5,609 nt of DNA, from the NCBI GenBank assembly GCA_002304835.1, contig DBPK01000003.1:6382-11990 (forward strand), written 5' to 3'. Position numbers and translations under genes: made by a program. Source of the DNA: Firmicutes bacterium UBA1422. Lineage in GTDB: Bacteria > Bacillota > Clostridia > Peptostreptococcales > Anaerovoracaceae. This document shows positions 1 through 5,609 of this stretch, piece after piece; within the stretch, counting starts at the first letter, position 1; every line of letters starts with the position of its first letter. The notes under the pieces are model-generated. The model saw only the letters and a program-made list of their open reading frames with translations, was not told where the DNA came from and searched no databases.

Positions 1-2
1 AC

Positions 3-650
3 AAAGAAGACCATGACAAGACCACCATGGGGTTTTTATGTGTAAGGGGATATGCGGTGCTCACCATAGAAAAAGAAAGTGTGATGCTGAAAGAAGGATA
101 TCATTTGCTTCTTGACCTTGAAAAGGATGATGCACCGGAACTGGCGCTCCTGGGGGAAGGGGAAGTCCTGATCGAAAGTGTTTTTTACGACGGCCCGGAG
201 ATGATACCCGAAGAAAAGGGAACTTTGGATGATTTTGCCGCATGCATAAAAATCGCAAATTCCAGGTTCAGGGGAAGCGGTTTCATTTTTAGAGATCTTA
301 AAGATATATGGTACGACCAGGCACTTCAAAAAGCGGTAAAAAAAGTCGAAAAAACCTATATAACATTTATTGCAGGCTTGGCAGGGCTTGGTGCATTGGC
401 ATTTTTGGCCATGGAATATTTGGGAAAGGAGACGGTGATCCCGGTAATAATAGCATGGATACTTCTGGATTTTCTGATCATAAATCCTTTTATTTATTTC
501 ACTGCAGTGCCAAAACCCGTAAAAGCTCATATAAAGAAAATCCATGACCTTTCCGAGTACGAAAAAAAAGTACGTGAAAAAGAAAAGAACCCTTCAGATG
601 AAAGGGCTCAAAAGATACTAAAAAAATATAAATGGACCGGGCGAAACTAG
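3..650 (+). CDS. Unrecognised membrane protein with cupin-like N-terminal region (5' partial)
   Basis: I do not recognise this protein as a named family. The frame is open to the left edge, so the gene is probably cut at its 5' end. The first ATG is at 27 but has no Shine-Dalgarno sequence before it, and the beta-strand pattern is already under way there. Counting from that Met, residues 8-50 alternate hydrophobic and polar residues with glycine turns (RGYAVLTIE, then LKEGYHLLLDL), which resembles the core of a small cupin barrel. This is inference from pattern only. Residues about 60-110 are charged and probably helical. Two hydrophobic segments follow, about 112-130 and 136-160, then a strongly basic and acidic tail of about 45 residues, likely cytoplasmic. 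No helix-turn-helix or catalytic motif is visible. The gene converges on the threonine aldolase gene and shares its stop-codon tetranucleotide. It is real by length and composition; its function is unknown. Confidence 0.75.
   Translation, partial: KEDHDKTTMGFLCVRGYAVLTIEKESVMLKEGYHLLLDLEKDDAPELALLGEGEVLIESVFYDGPEMIPEEKGTLDDFAACIKIANSRFRGSGFIFRDLKDIWYDQALQKAVKKVEKTYITFIAGLAGLGALAFLAMEYLGKETVIPVIIAWILLDFLIINPFIYFTAVPKPVKAHIKKIHDLSEYEKKVREKEKNPSDERAQKILKKYKWTGRN
574..608 (-). terminator. Candidate intrinsic terminator of the threonine aldolase transcript
   Basis: Read on the minus strand, AGCCCTT (608-602) pairs with AAGGGTT (594-588) through 7 base pairs, one of them G-U, around a 7-base loop. 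It is followed directly by the pyrimidine tract CTTTTCTTTTTC (587-576). It starts about 40 bases past the aldolase stop codon, the expected place. It lies wholly inside the coding sequence of the convergent gene. The stem is modest and the U tract is interrupted by C, so efficiency may be partial. In the plus-strand sense one G-U becomes an A-C mismatch and no U tract follows, so it would act on minus-strand transcripts only. Confidence 0.45.
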
Positions 651-1660
651 ATCATATTTAGAAATTCCTTTATTTCGTTCTCTGTTGTCCCCCAGGAAGT
701 AACAAGTCTTATGGAAGAGGTACCGTTCTTATACTTTCTCCACCCTTCGAACATGACCTTCTTTTCAAGTTCCGCCACAAGTTCATTGGGGAAAATCGGG
801 AAGATCAGATTAGTGACCGGTTTCTGCGCAAAATCGTAGCCGGCTTTTTTTATGCCTTCAGACAGCAAAGAAGCCATTTTGTTTGCGTGGGCCCCCATTT
901 CAAAATAAAGATCGTTTTTCATCAAAGCCTCAAATTGCACGCCCAGAAGACGGCCCTTTGCCAGCATACCGCCCCTTTGTTTCAAGAGAAAACGAAAATC
1001 CTCTTTAAAAGATTCGTTCAGTATGATAAGGGCTTCTCCCATGAGTATGCCGTTTTTTGTTCCTCCGATATAAAAAGCATCCGCAAAAGACGGAAGATCC
1101 TTCAGCGTCAGGTCGTTGCCTTCTGCCGTAAGGGCCATGGCAAGGCGGGCACCGTCTATATATGTATAAAGGCCGTGCTTTTTGCAGGTGTTTTTTAGGG
1201 CTTTCAGTTCAGCCCCGGTATATATATTGCCTGTTTCGGTGGAGTCGGATATATAAAGGAGCTTGGGCTGTACATAATGCTCATCTTCATGAAAAACCAT
1301 GACTTCATCTATTTGTTCGGGATATATTTTGCCGTCATCTGTGGGCACATGTATTATTTTGTGTCCCGTTGCTTCTATAGCTCCGGTTTCATGAACACAG
1401 ATATGCCCTGTTTCAGGAGCTATGACTGCTTGATGTGGTCTCAAAAAAGCTGCAATGGCGGTCATATTGGTCTGAGTCCCGGCCATAAGGAAGTGGATAT
1501 CAGCATCTTCTCTTCCTATTTTTTGTTTTATTGTTTCCGCTGCGCCGTCGCAGAATTTGTCTATGCCGTAACCGTCGGCATGCACCATGTTGGTTTTCTC
1601 CAGAGCTTCCATGATTTTGGGATGGGCCCCTAGACTGTAATCGTTTTTCAAATAAAGCAT
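647..1660 (-). CDS. ltaE: Low-specificity threonine aldolase family protein (PLP-dependent beta-eliminating lyase)
   Basis: This fold-type I PLP enzyme is expected to cleave L-threonine or L-allo-threonine to glycine and acetaldehyde in the cytoplasm. Features match the aldolase family. The Schiff-base lysine is K202 in GGTKNG. The cofactor-binding aspartate is D169 in YIDGAR, with R172 following. The ring-stacking histidine is probably H86 in TGHICVHETGA. The substrate-carboxylate arginine is probably R318 in SIRLVTSW. A QRGGMLAKG segment lies at 228-236. At 337 residues it is complete and typical of the family. The start at 1660 is set by GGAGG (1671-1667) with a 6-base spacer. The lysine motif GGTKNG differs from the SKGLG form of E. 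coli LtaE, placing it in the divergent clade common in Firmicutes, so the true substrate (threonine, allo-threonine, phenylserine or another beta-hydroxy amino acid) is not settled. It is divergent from pyrG and convergent with the upstream membrane protein gene. Confidence 0.93.
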   Translation of the reverse strand: MLYLKNDYSLGAHPKIMEALEKTNMVHADGYGIDKFCDGAAETIKQKIGREDADIHFLMAGTQTNMTAIAAFLRPHQAVIAPETGHICVHETGAIEATGHKIIHVPTDDGKIYPEQIDEVMVFHEDEHYVQPKLLYISDSTETGNIYTGAELKALKNTCKKHGLYTYIDGARLAMALTAEGNDLTLKDLPSFADAFYIGGTKNGILMGEALIILNESFKEDFRFLLKQRGGMLAKGRLLGVQFEALMKNDLYFEMGAHANKMASLLSEGIKKAGYDFAQKPVTNLIFPIFPNELVAELEKKVMFEGWRKYKNGTSSIRLVTSWGTTENEIKEFLNMI

Positions 1661-1666
1661 TTTTAT

Positions 1667-1671
1667 CCTCC
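1667..1671 (-). promoter_or_regulatory. Ribosome binding site of the threonine aldolase gene
   Basis: GGAGG on the minus strand lies 6 bases before the ATG at 1660. This is an ideal spacing and fixes the start codon. Confidence 0.85.
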
Positions 1672-1688
1672 ATGATCAAGATGAAACA

Positions 1689-1697
1689 AGTATAACA
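1689..1697 (-). promoter_or_regulatory. Extended -10 promoter for the threonine aldolase gene
   Basis: On the minus strand TGTTATACT (1697-1689) is an extended -10 element: TG, one base, then TATACT, which is 5 of 6 to TATAAT. No good -35 box is seen 16-18 bases upstream, where an A/T run lies, but extended -10 promoters tolerate this. Transcription would start near 1682, giving a leader of only about 22 bases that contains the ribosome binding site. Confidence 0.5.
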
Positions 1698-1716
1698 TAT
1701 TTTCTAAAAAAAAATA

Positions 1717-1746
1717 CTGGCATTTTTCTTAAGCAGGGTATATAAT
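1717..1746 (+). promoter_or_regulatory. Probable sigma-A promoter of pyrG
   Basis: A perfect TATAAT lies at 1741-1746, with CTGGCA (1717-1722, 4 of 6 to TTGACA) 18 bases upstream. The start point would be near 1753, giving a leader of about 170 bases before the pyrG start codon. The -35 region sits back to back with the upstream part of the divergent aldolase promoter. A second, weaker -10-like TATAAA lies at 1782-1787 without a recognisable -35 box. Confidence 0.5.
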
Positions 1747-1790
1747 ATTTTAGTAAATATTTATAAAAAAAGTGCACAAAATATAAACTC

Positions 1791-1868
1791 AAATAAGGAA
1801 AGACGGCGAAACGGGGTCTGGGTTATCCTTCTCACTCCAAAGCCGGAAAACCTTGTTTTTTTATTTTT
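1791..1868 (+). promoter_or_regulatory. Structured pyrG leader: attenuator-like hairpin with U tract
   Basis: The transcribed leader can fold into a long interrupted hairpin. AAATAAGG (1791-1798) pairs with CCTTGTTT (1851-1858), including one G-U. After a symmetric 5x5 purine internal loop (1799-1803 against 1846-1850), CGGC (1804-1807) pairs with GCCG (1842-1845). After a second A-rich internal loop, GGGGT (1813-1817) pairs with ACTCC (1834-1838), with a small GG-TTAT-CC tip at 1821-1828. Seven T (1856-1862), one A and five T follow. This layout fits an intrinsic terminator or attenuator in the pyrG leader, or the end of a short independent RNA of about 115 bases. I could not match it to a known riboswitch class. 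It was folded by eye, so details are uncertain. Confidence 0.4.
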
Positions 1869-1913
1869 GGCGCTTTTTATTTTATGGGAATGCATTAGTA
1901 AAAGAATAGAGAA

Positions 1914-1918
1914 AGGAG
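1914..1918 (+). promoter_or_regulatory. Ribosome binding site of pyrG
   Basis: AGGAG lies 7 bases before the ATG at 1926, supporting that start. Confidence 0.85.
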
Positions 1919-1925
1919 AATAAAA

Positions 1926-3548
1926 ATGGAAAAACAGAAGAAATACATATTTATTACCGGAGGGGTGGTTTCCGGGCTTGGAAAAGGAATAACAGCAGCC
2001 TCCCTTGGGAGACTGCTTAAGTCCAGAGGACTAAAGGTGGTCTCTCAGAAGCTGGACCCTTATATTAATGTTGATCCCGGAACAATGAGCCCTTATCAGC
2101 ACGGGGAAGTCTATGTTACCGAAGACGGAGCCGAAACAGATCTTGATCTGGGGCATTATGAAAGATTCATAGATGAAGATCTGAACAAGTTTTCAAATCT
2201 CACCACAGGTAAAGTATACTGGAATGTTTTGAACAAGGAAAGAAAAGGAGAGTACCTGGGCAGCACAGTACAGGTCATACCTCACATCACCAATGAGATC
2301 AAAGAATTCATTTACAGTGTGGATAAACAAAACGATGCGGATGTGATAATAACGGAAATAGGAGGCACCACCGGCGATATAGAAAGTCAGCCCTTTCTGG
2401 AGGCCATAAGACAAGTGTCCTTGGAACAAAAGAAAGAAAACTGTCTGTTCGTGCATGTTACTCTTGTGCCTTACATAAAAAGTTCCGGAGAACATAAATC
2501 CAAACCGACCCAGCATTCAGTAAAGGAGCTTAGATCCATGGGTATATCGCCGGATATCATAGTAATGCGTGCGGATGAGCCGGTGAGCATGGATATAAAA
2601 GAAAAAATTTCGCTTTTCTGCAATGTGAAAGAGGACTGTGTCATAGAAAACCGTACCGTGCCTGTTCTTTATGAAGCCCCGGTTATGTTGGAGGAAAGCG
2701 GGTTTTCGAAAATAGTATGCCGGGAACTTGGTATAAAAACAGGTCCATGCAATATGAGGGACTGGCAGGAAATGCTAAAAAGGATAGAAAACAGAAAAAA
2801 AACTGTGAAGATCACAATAACCGGTAAATATGTCAAACTTCATGATGCTTATATTTCCGTTGCGGAGGCCATAAAGCACGGAGGATACGAAAACGGATAC
2901 AGGATAGATATCAACTGGGTAGAGGCTGAAGAGGTAACTGAAGATTCGGCGGCAACCATATTCAAAGATTCGGCAGGAATTCTTGTGCCCGGGGGATTCG
3001 GTGACAGAGGCATAGAAGGGAAGATACTGGCGGCTGAATATGCCAGGGAAAATGACGTGCCATATCTGGGCATATGTCTTGGAATGCAGACGGCGGCCAT
3101 AGAATTTGCCCGGAATGTTTTGGGGATCTCTGATGCCTGTTCGGCAGAATTTTGTGAGGGAGGCGGAAACAAAGTAATAGACCTTATGCCCGATCAGTAT
3201 GCAAATATACAAAAGGGCGGGACCATGCGTCTGGGAGCATATCCCTGTCTTATAGAAAAAGATACGCTAATGCACAGGGCTTATGGGAAAGAGCAGATAT
3301 ATGAACGCCACCGTCACAGATATGAATTCAACAATGATTACAGAGAAAGATTCGTTGCTGCGGGCATGAAAACCGCGGGGACATCTCCTGACGGCAAGCT
3401 GGTGGAGGCGGTGGAGATATCGGCCAATCGTTATTTTGTGGGAGTACAGTATCATCCCGAATTCAAAAGCAGACCAAACAGGGCACATCCTCTTTTCAGG
3501 GAATTCGTGAAAGCGGCAATTGAAAAAGTCCAAAAGACTGCTTTGTAA
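1926..3548 (+). CDS. pyrG: CTP synthase (glutamine-hydrolysing)
   Basis: This enzyme makes CTP from UTP, ATP and glutamine-derived ammonia, the last step of pyrimidine nucleotide synthesis. It acts in the cytoplasm as a tetramer and is activated by GTP in characterised members. At 540 residues it is full length. The N-terminal amidoligase domain (about 1-270) shows the P-loop-like GGVVSGLGKG (12-21, K20), KLDPYINVDPGTMSP (42-56), the Mg-binding D72 in TDLDLGHYERF, and E144 in the conserved ITEIGGTTGDIES. The class I glutamine amidotransferase domain (about 295-535) shows the oxyanion-strand PGGFG (355-359), the nucleophile C384 in GICLGMQ, the RHRHRYE motif (461-467), and the catalytic pair H510 and E512 in YHPEF. 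All key residues are intact. Upstream lies a long structured leader suggesting attenuation. No terminator is seen between it and the next gene, so readthrough into mreB is possible. Confidence 0.98.
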   Translation: MEKQKKYIFITGGVVSGLGKGITAASLGRLLKSRGLKVVSQKLDPYINVDPGTMSPYQHGEVYVTEDGAETDLDLGHYERFIDEDLNKFSNLTTGKVYWNVLNKERKGEYLGSTVQVIPHITNEIKEFIYSVDKQNDADVIITEIGGTTGDIESQPFLEAIRQVSLEQKKENCLFVHVTLVPYIKSSGEHKSKPTQHSVKELRSMGISPDIIVMRADEPVSMDIKEKISLFCNVKEDCVIENRTVPVLYEAPVMLEESGFSKIVCRELGIKTGPCNMRDWQEMLKRIENRKKTVKITITGKYVKLHDAYISVAEAIKHGGYENGYRIDINWVEAEEVTEDSAATIFKDSAGILVPGGFGDRGIEGKILAAEYARENDVPYLGICLGMQTAAIEFARNVLGISDACSAEFCEGGGNKVIDLMPDQYANIQKGGTMRLGAYPCLIEKDTLMHRAYGKEQIYERHRHRYEFNNDYRERFVAAGMKTAGTSPDGKLVEAVEISANRYFVGVQYHPEFKSRPNRAHPLFREFVKAAIEKVQKTAL

Positions 3549-3570
3549 GAAGAGGGCATATAAAAAGTGA

Positions 3571-3599
3571 TTGAAAAAAAGGTCGTTCTTATATATAAT
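3571..3599 (+). promoter_or_regulatory. Strong sigma-A promoter of mreB
   Basis: TTGAAA (3571-3576, 5 of 6) and a perfect TATAAT (3594-3599) are separated by the optimal 17 bases. Transcription would start near 3605-3607, about 38 bases before the mreB ATG. It is the best-formed promoter in the window and allows mreB expression independent of pyrG. Confidence 0.8.
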
Positions 3600-3626
3600 A
3601 GTTTAGTGATAATTTTAACCAATGCT

Positions 3627-3633
3627 AAGGAGG
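3627..3633 (+). promoter_or_regulatory. Ribosome binding site of mreB
   Basis: AAGGAGG is a full match to the anti-Shine-Dalgarno sequence, 10 bases before the ATG at 3644, and supports strong translation from that start. Confidence 0.85.
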
Positions 3634-3643
3634 ATAAGCAAAT

Positions 3644-4666
3644 ATGGGATTCACCGAAGACGTAGGTATAGATCTGGGAACGGCCAACGTGCTTGTATAT
3701 ATAAAAGGAAAAGGGATCGTATTGAACGAGCCCTCTGTTGTTGCAATAAACAATGATACTAATGAAATACTGGCAGTGGGGGAAGATGCAAGGCAGATGT
3801 TGGGAAGAACGCCGGCAAACATAATTGCAGTAAGACCCTTGAGAGACGGGGTCATTTCAGATTATGACGTTACAGAAAGAATGCTCAAATATTTCATAAA
3901 AAAGACCTGTGGTTCCGGTAAATTTTTCAGACCCAGGATAATGGTATGTGTGCCCAGCGGGGTGACGGAAGTCGAAAAACGTGCCGTCAGAGAAGCCGCC
4001 ACACAGGCCGGAGGCAAAGATGTTTTTCTTATGGAGGAACCGGTGGCGGCGGCCATAGGAGCGGGACTGGACATATCAAAACCGGGAGGCACCATGGTAA
4101 TGGATATCGGCGGAGGAACTACTGATATAGCCCTTATTTCGCTTGGAGGAATAGTGGCCAGCACATCAGTGAAAATAGCCGGTGACAGATTAGATGAAGC
4201 CATAATAAAATATATGCGCAAAAAACATAAATTATATGTGGGAGAAAGAACAGCCGAGGAACTCAAAAAAGGCATAGGAACAGCATATCCCAGGGATGAG
4301 GAAGTCAGCATGACCTGCAGTGGAAGAGATCTGGTGACAGGACTTCCAAGAGATGTTTCCATGACCAGCGCAGACATGCTTGAAGCAATGGAAGAACCTC
4401 TGCAGGCAATCTGTGAAGCGGCACACAGTGTCCTTGAAAGGACACCGCCGGAACTTGCGGCAGACATAAGCGATACAGGGCTAATGCTGACAGGTGGAAG
4501 CGCCATGCTTTGGGGCATCGACAAGAGGATAAAACAGAGGACGGGCCTTAAAGTAGCCATAGCCGAAGACGCCAAGTCTTGTGTGGCCATAGGGACGGGA
4601 AAAGCTCTGGACAATATAAGCATAGTAGAAAACAGCAGACTCAACAAACGACATGCATATATATAA
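3644..4666 (+). CDS. mreB: MreB/Mbl-type bacterial actin, rod shape-determining protein
   Basis: This actin-fold ATPase would form short membrane-bound filaments that guide lateral wall synthesis. The 340 residues match the family length. Visible motifs are phosphate-1 DLGTANVLVYIKGKGIVLNEPSV (10-32), the EEPVAAAIGAG segment holding the probable catalytic glutamate (131-141), phosphate-2 DIGGGTTD (154-161), the ERTAEE segment (201-206), ERTPPELAADI (265-275), the adenosine motif LTGGSAML (282-289), and the C-terminal CVAIGTGKAL. A hydrophobic membrane-contact loop is likely at KFFRPR (93-98), as in characterised MreB. The phosphate-1 region is closer to Bacillus Mbl (NVL, LNEPSV), while CVAIGTGKAL is closer to MreB, so the paralogue is not decided. 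The third Gly of the usual LTGGG is Ser here. No mreC or mreD follows, unlike the classical mreBCD cluster; a terminator and an unrelated rRNA methyltransferase gene come next. The start is fixed by AAGGAGG and its own promoter. Confidence 0.95.
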   Translation: MGFTEDVGIDLGTANVLVYIKGKGIVLNEPSVVAINNDTNEILAVGEDARQMLGRTPANIIAVRPLRDGVISDYDVTERMLKYFIKKTCGSGKFFRPRIMVCVPSGVTEVEKRAVREAATQAGGKDVFLMEEPVAAAIGAGLDISKPGGTMVMDIGGGTTDIALISLGGIVASTSVKIAGDRLDEAIIKYMRKKHKLYVGERTAEELKKGIGTAYPRDEEVSMTCSGRDLVTGLPRDVSMTSADMLEAMEEPLQAICEAAHSVLERTPPELAADISDTGLMLTGGSAMLWGIDKRIKQRTGLKVAIAEDAKSCVAIGTGKALDNISIVENSRLNKRHAYI

Positions 4667-4679
4667 GAAGTAACAGCGG

Positions 4680-4707
4680 GGCTGCCTCTTTGGAGGCAGC
4701 CTTTCTT
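4680..4707 (+). terminator. Intrinsic terminator after mreB
   Basis: GGCTGCCTC (4680-4688) and GAGGCAGCC (4693-4701) form a perfect 9-base-pair, GC-rich stem with a TTTG loop, followed by TTTCTT (4702-4707). It begins 13 bases after the mreB stop codon. The next gene starts only 17 bases after the T tract, with no room for a promoter in between, so the methyltransferase is probably expressed by readthrough or from a promoter inside mreB that I could not identify. Confidence 0.85.
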
Positions 4708-4710
4708 AAT

Positions 4711-4716
4711 AGGGAG
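4711..4716 (+). promoter_or_regulatory. Ribosome binding site of the methyltransferase gene
   Basis: AGGGAG lies 7 bases before the ATG at 4724 and supports that start, which sits just past the mreB terminator. Confidence 0.7.
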
Positions 4717-4723
4717 AAAAATA

Positions 4724-5609
4724 ATGAAAACAGAACTTATAGCCACGGCGACTTTCGGCCTTGAGGCAGTTGTAAAAAGGGAGATCGAAGCCTTGGGGTA
4801 CCGGATATTAAAAAGCGAGAACGGAAAAATAACCTTCCAGGGGGACGAAAGAGCAATAGTGCGTTCCAACTTATGGCTGCGTGCCGCTGACAGGGTGCTT
4901 TTGAAAATGGCAGAGTTCAGGGCAGAAGAATTTGAGGAACTCTTTCAGCAGATAAAAGGAATACCCTGGGAAGAACTCATTCCGCCGGATGGCAGGATAA
5001 TCGTTACCGGCAGTTCAGTAAAATCAAAACTTCACAGTGTACCCGCATGCCAGAGCATCGCCAACAAAGCCGTGATAAAAAGACTGTCAGAGGCCTACGG
5101 GATCGAAGAATTTGAAGAAACAGGAGCTGAATATTCCATAAAGCTTACCTTACTTAAAGACCTGGTGACGGTGACAGTAGATACAACCGGAAAAGGCCTG
5201 CACAAAAGGGCATACCGCATCCTTGGAACAGAAGCACCCCTAAAAGAGACCCTTGCCGCGGCCCTAGTGATGCTTTCATTTTGGAAAGAAGGACGCATGC
5301 TGGCAGACCCCCTTTGCGGGTCGGGGACCATACCCATAGAAGCTGCGATGATAGGCAAAAATATTGCCCCCGGACTTAACAGAAATTTTGTTTCGGAAGG
5401 ATGGCACATAATAGAAGAAAGCACCTGGAAAGAAGAAAGAAAAAGAGCCTTTGGTCTGATAAAAAATGATGCAGATATAAGGATAGAAGCATCTGATATA
5501 TCGGAAACAGCCATTCAGGCGGCAGTTGAAAACGCCAAAGAAGCGGGAGTGGATGATGTAATATCTTTTAAAAGAAAAGATATTGCGGATTTTGATACTG
5601 AAGAAAAAA
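4724..5609 (+). CDS. THUMP-domain class I SAM-dependent rRNA methyltransferase, RlmL/YpsC-like (3' partial)
   Basis: The reading frame stays open from 4724 to the right edge, giving 295 codons plus one base. The N-terminus MKTELIATATFGLEAVVKREI is the typical opening of the family, in which a ferredoxin-like segment precedes a THUMP RNA-binding domain (about residues 45-155). The Rossmann methyltransferase domain starts near 170 with KETLAAALVML. It shows the SAM-binding motif DPLCGSGTIPIEAA (195-208), and a likely motif II aspartate in EASDIS (255-260). The catalytic NPPY motif is not yet reached. Family members are about 370-385 residues, so roughly 80-90 residues lie outside the window. 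The closest characterised function is 23S rRNA m2G2445 methylation by the N-terminal half of E. coli RlmKL. Homologues are often labelled N6-adenine DNA methylase, which the THUMP domain argues against. The site modified in this organism is inferred. Confidence 0.92.
   Translation, partial: MKTELIATATFGLEAVVKREIEALGYRILKSENGKITFQGDERAIVRSNLWLRAADRVLLKMAEFRAEEFEELFQQIKGIPWEELIPPDGRIIVTGSSVKSKLHSVPACQSIANKAVIKRLSEAYGIEEFEETGAEYSIKLTLLKDLVTVTVDTTGKGLHKRAYRILGTEAPLKETLAAALVMLSFWKEGRMLADPLCGSGTIPIEAAMIGKNIAPGLNRNFVSEGWHIIEESTWKEERKRAFGLIKNDADIRIEASDISETAIQAAVENAKEAGVDDVISFKRKDIADFDTEEK

Noticed and set aside
36..545. A 169-codon minus-strand frame opposite the membrane protein gene
   Set aside because: Its composition (many Phe, Tyr, Cys, His) is that of an antisense shadow, and the plus-strand frame has clear membrane segments and a sensible domain order.
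557..573. GTAC arms around an A run (557-560 and 570-573), considered as a hairpin or binding site
   Set aside because: Only four base pairs around a nine-base loop, and no U tract in a useful position; it is explained as Lys/Glu-rich coding sequence.
1277..1633. A 118-codon plus-strand frame inside the aldolase gene
   Set aside because: It is antisense to the conserved N-terminal part of the aldolase, has no ribosome binding site and no recognisable motif.
1813..1816. G tract in the pyrG leader, considered as the G-slippage site known from Bacillus pyrG
   Set aside because: That mechanism needs the G run at the transcript start; here it is about 60 bases downstream of the predicted start and no -10 box is positioned to start transcription at it.
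3549..3570. Possible terminator between pyrG and mreB
   Set aside because: No inverted repeat of useful length is present before the mreB promoter; the A and T runs there belong to the promoter.
3862..4869. A 335-codon open frame on the minus strand across mreB and the start of the methyltransferase gene
   Set aside because: It lies opposite strongly conserved genes, spans two of them plus a terminator, is very rich in Ser, Pro and Ala as expected from the reverse complement of AT- and purine-rich coding sequence, and has no family motif.

Overview
The window reads as a chromosomal stretch from a low-to-moderate GC Gram-positive anaerobe, most likely a member of the Clostridia. Four things point that way: strong AGGAGG-type ribosome binding sites, heavy use of ATA (Ile) and AGA/AGG (Arg) codons, sigma-A type promoters, and protein sequences closest to Firmicutes MreB/Mbl, CTP synthase and the short YpsC/RlmL-like methyltransferases. 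These are impressions from reading; no database search was possible. Nothing suggests a mobile element, phage, CRISPR array, tRNA or rRNA.

Layout. At the left edge is the end of a plus-strand gene (to 650) for an unrecognised protein with a cupin-like N-terminal part and two membrane segments. It converges on a minus-strand threonine aldolase gene (1660 to 647). Their stop codons overlap inside one CTAG at 647-650, and the best terminator for the aldolase lies inside the convergent gene (about 574-608). A 265-base divergent intergenic region (1661-1925) carries a promoter for the aldolase on the minus strand and one for pyrG on the plus strand. It also holds a structured, U-tract-ending leader (1791-1868) upstream of pyrG. 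Then follow on the plus strand pyrG (CTP synthase, 1926-3548), a well-formed promoter (3571-3599), an mreB/mbl-type actin homologue (3644-4666), a strong intrinsic terminator (4680-4707), and the first 295 codons of a THUMP-domain rRNA methyltransferase that runs off the right edge.

Function. The plus-strand genes are housekeeping: CTP supply for nucleic acid and phospholipid synthesis, cell-shape cytoskeleton, and ribosomal RNA modification. They do not form an obvious single pathway, and promoter and terminator positions suggest they are at least partly separate transcription units. I see no convincing new multi-gene system. The points most worth a second look are the pyrG leader structure, the unrecognised membrane protein, and the overlapping convergent gene ends.
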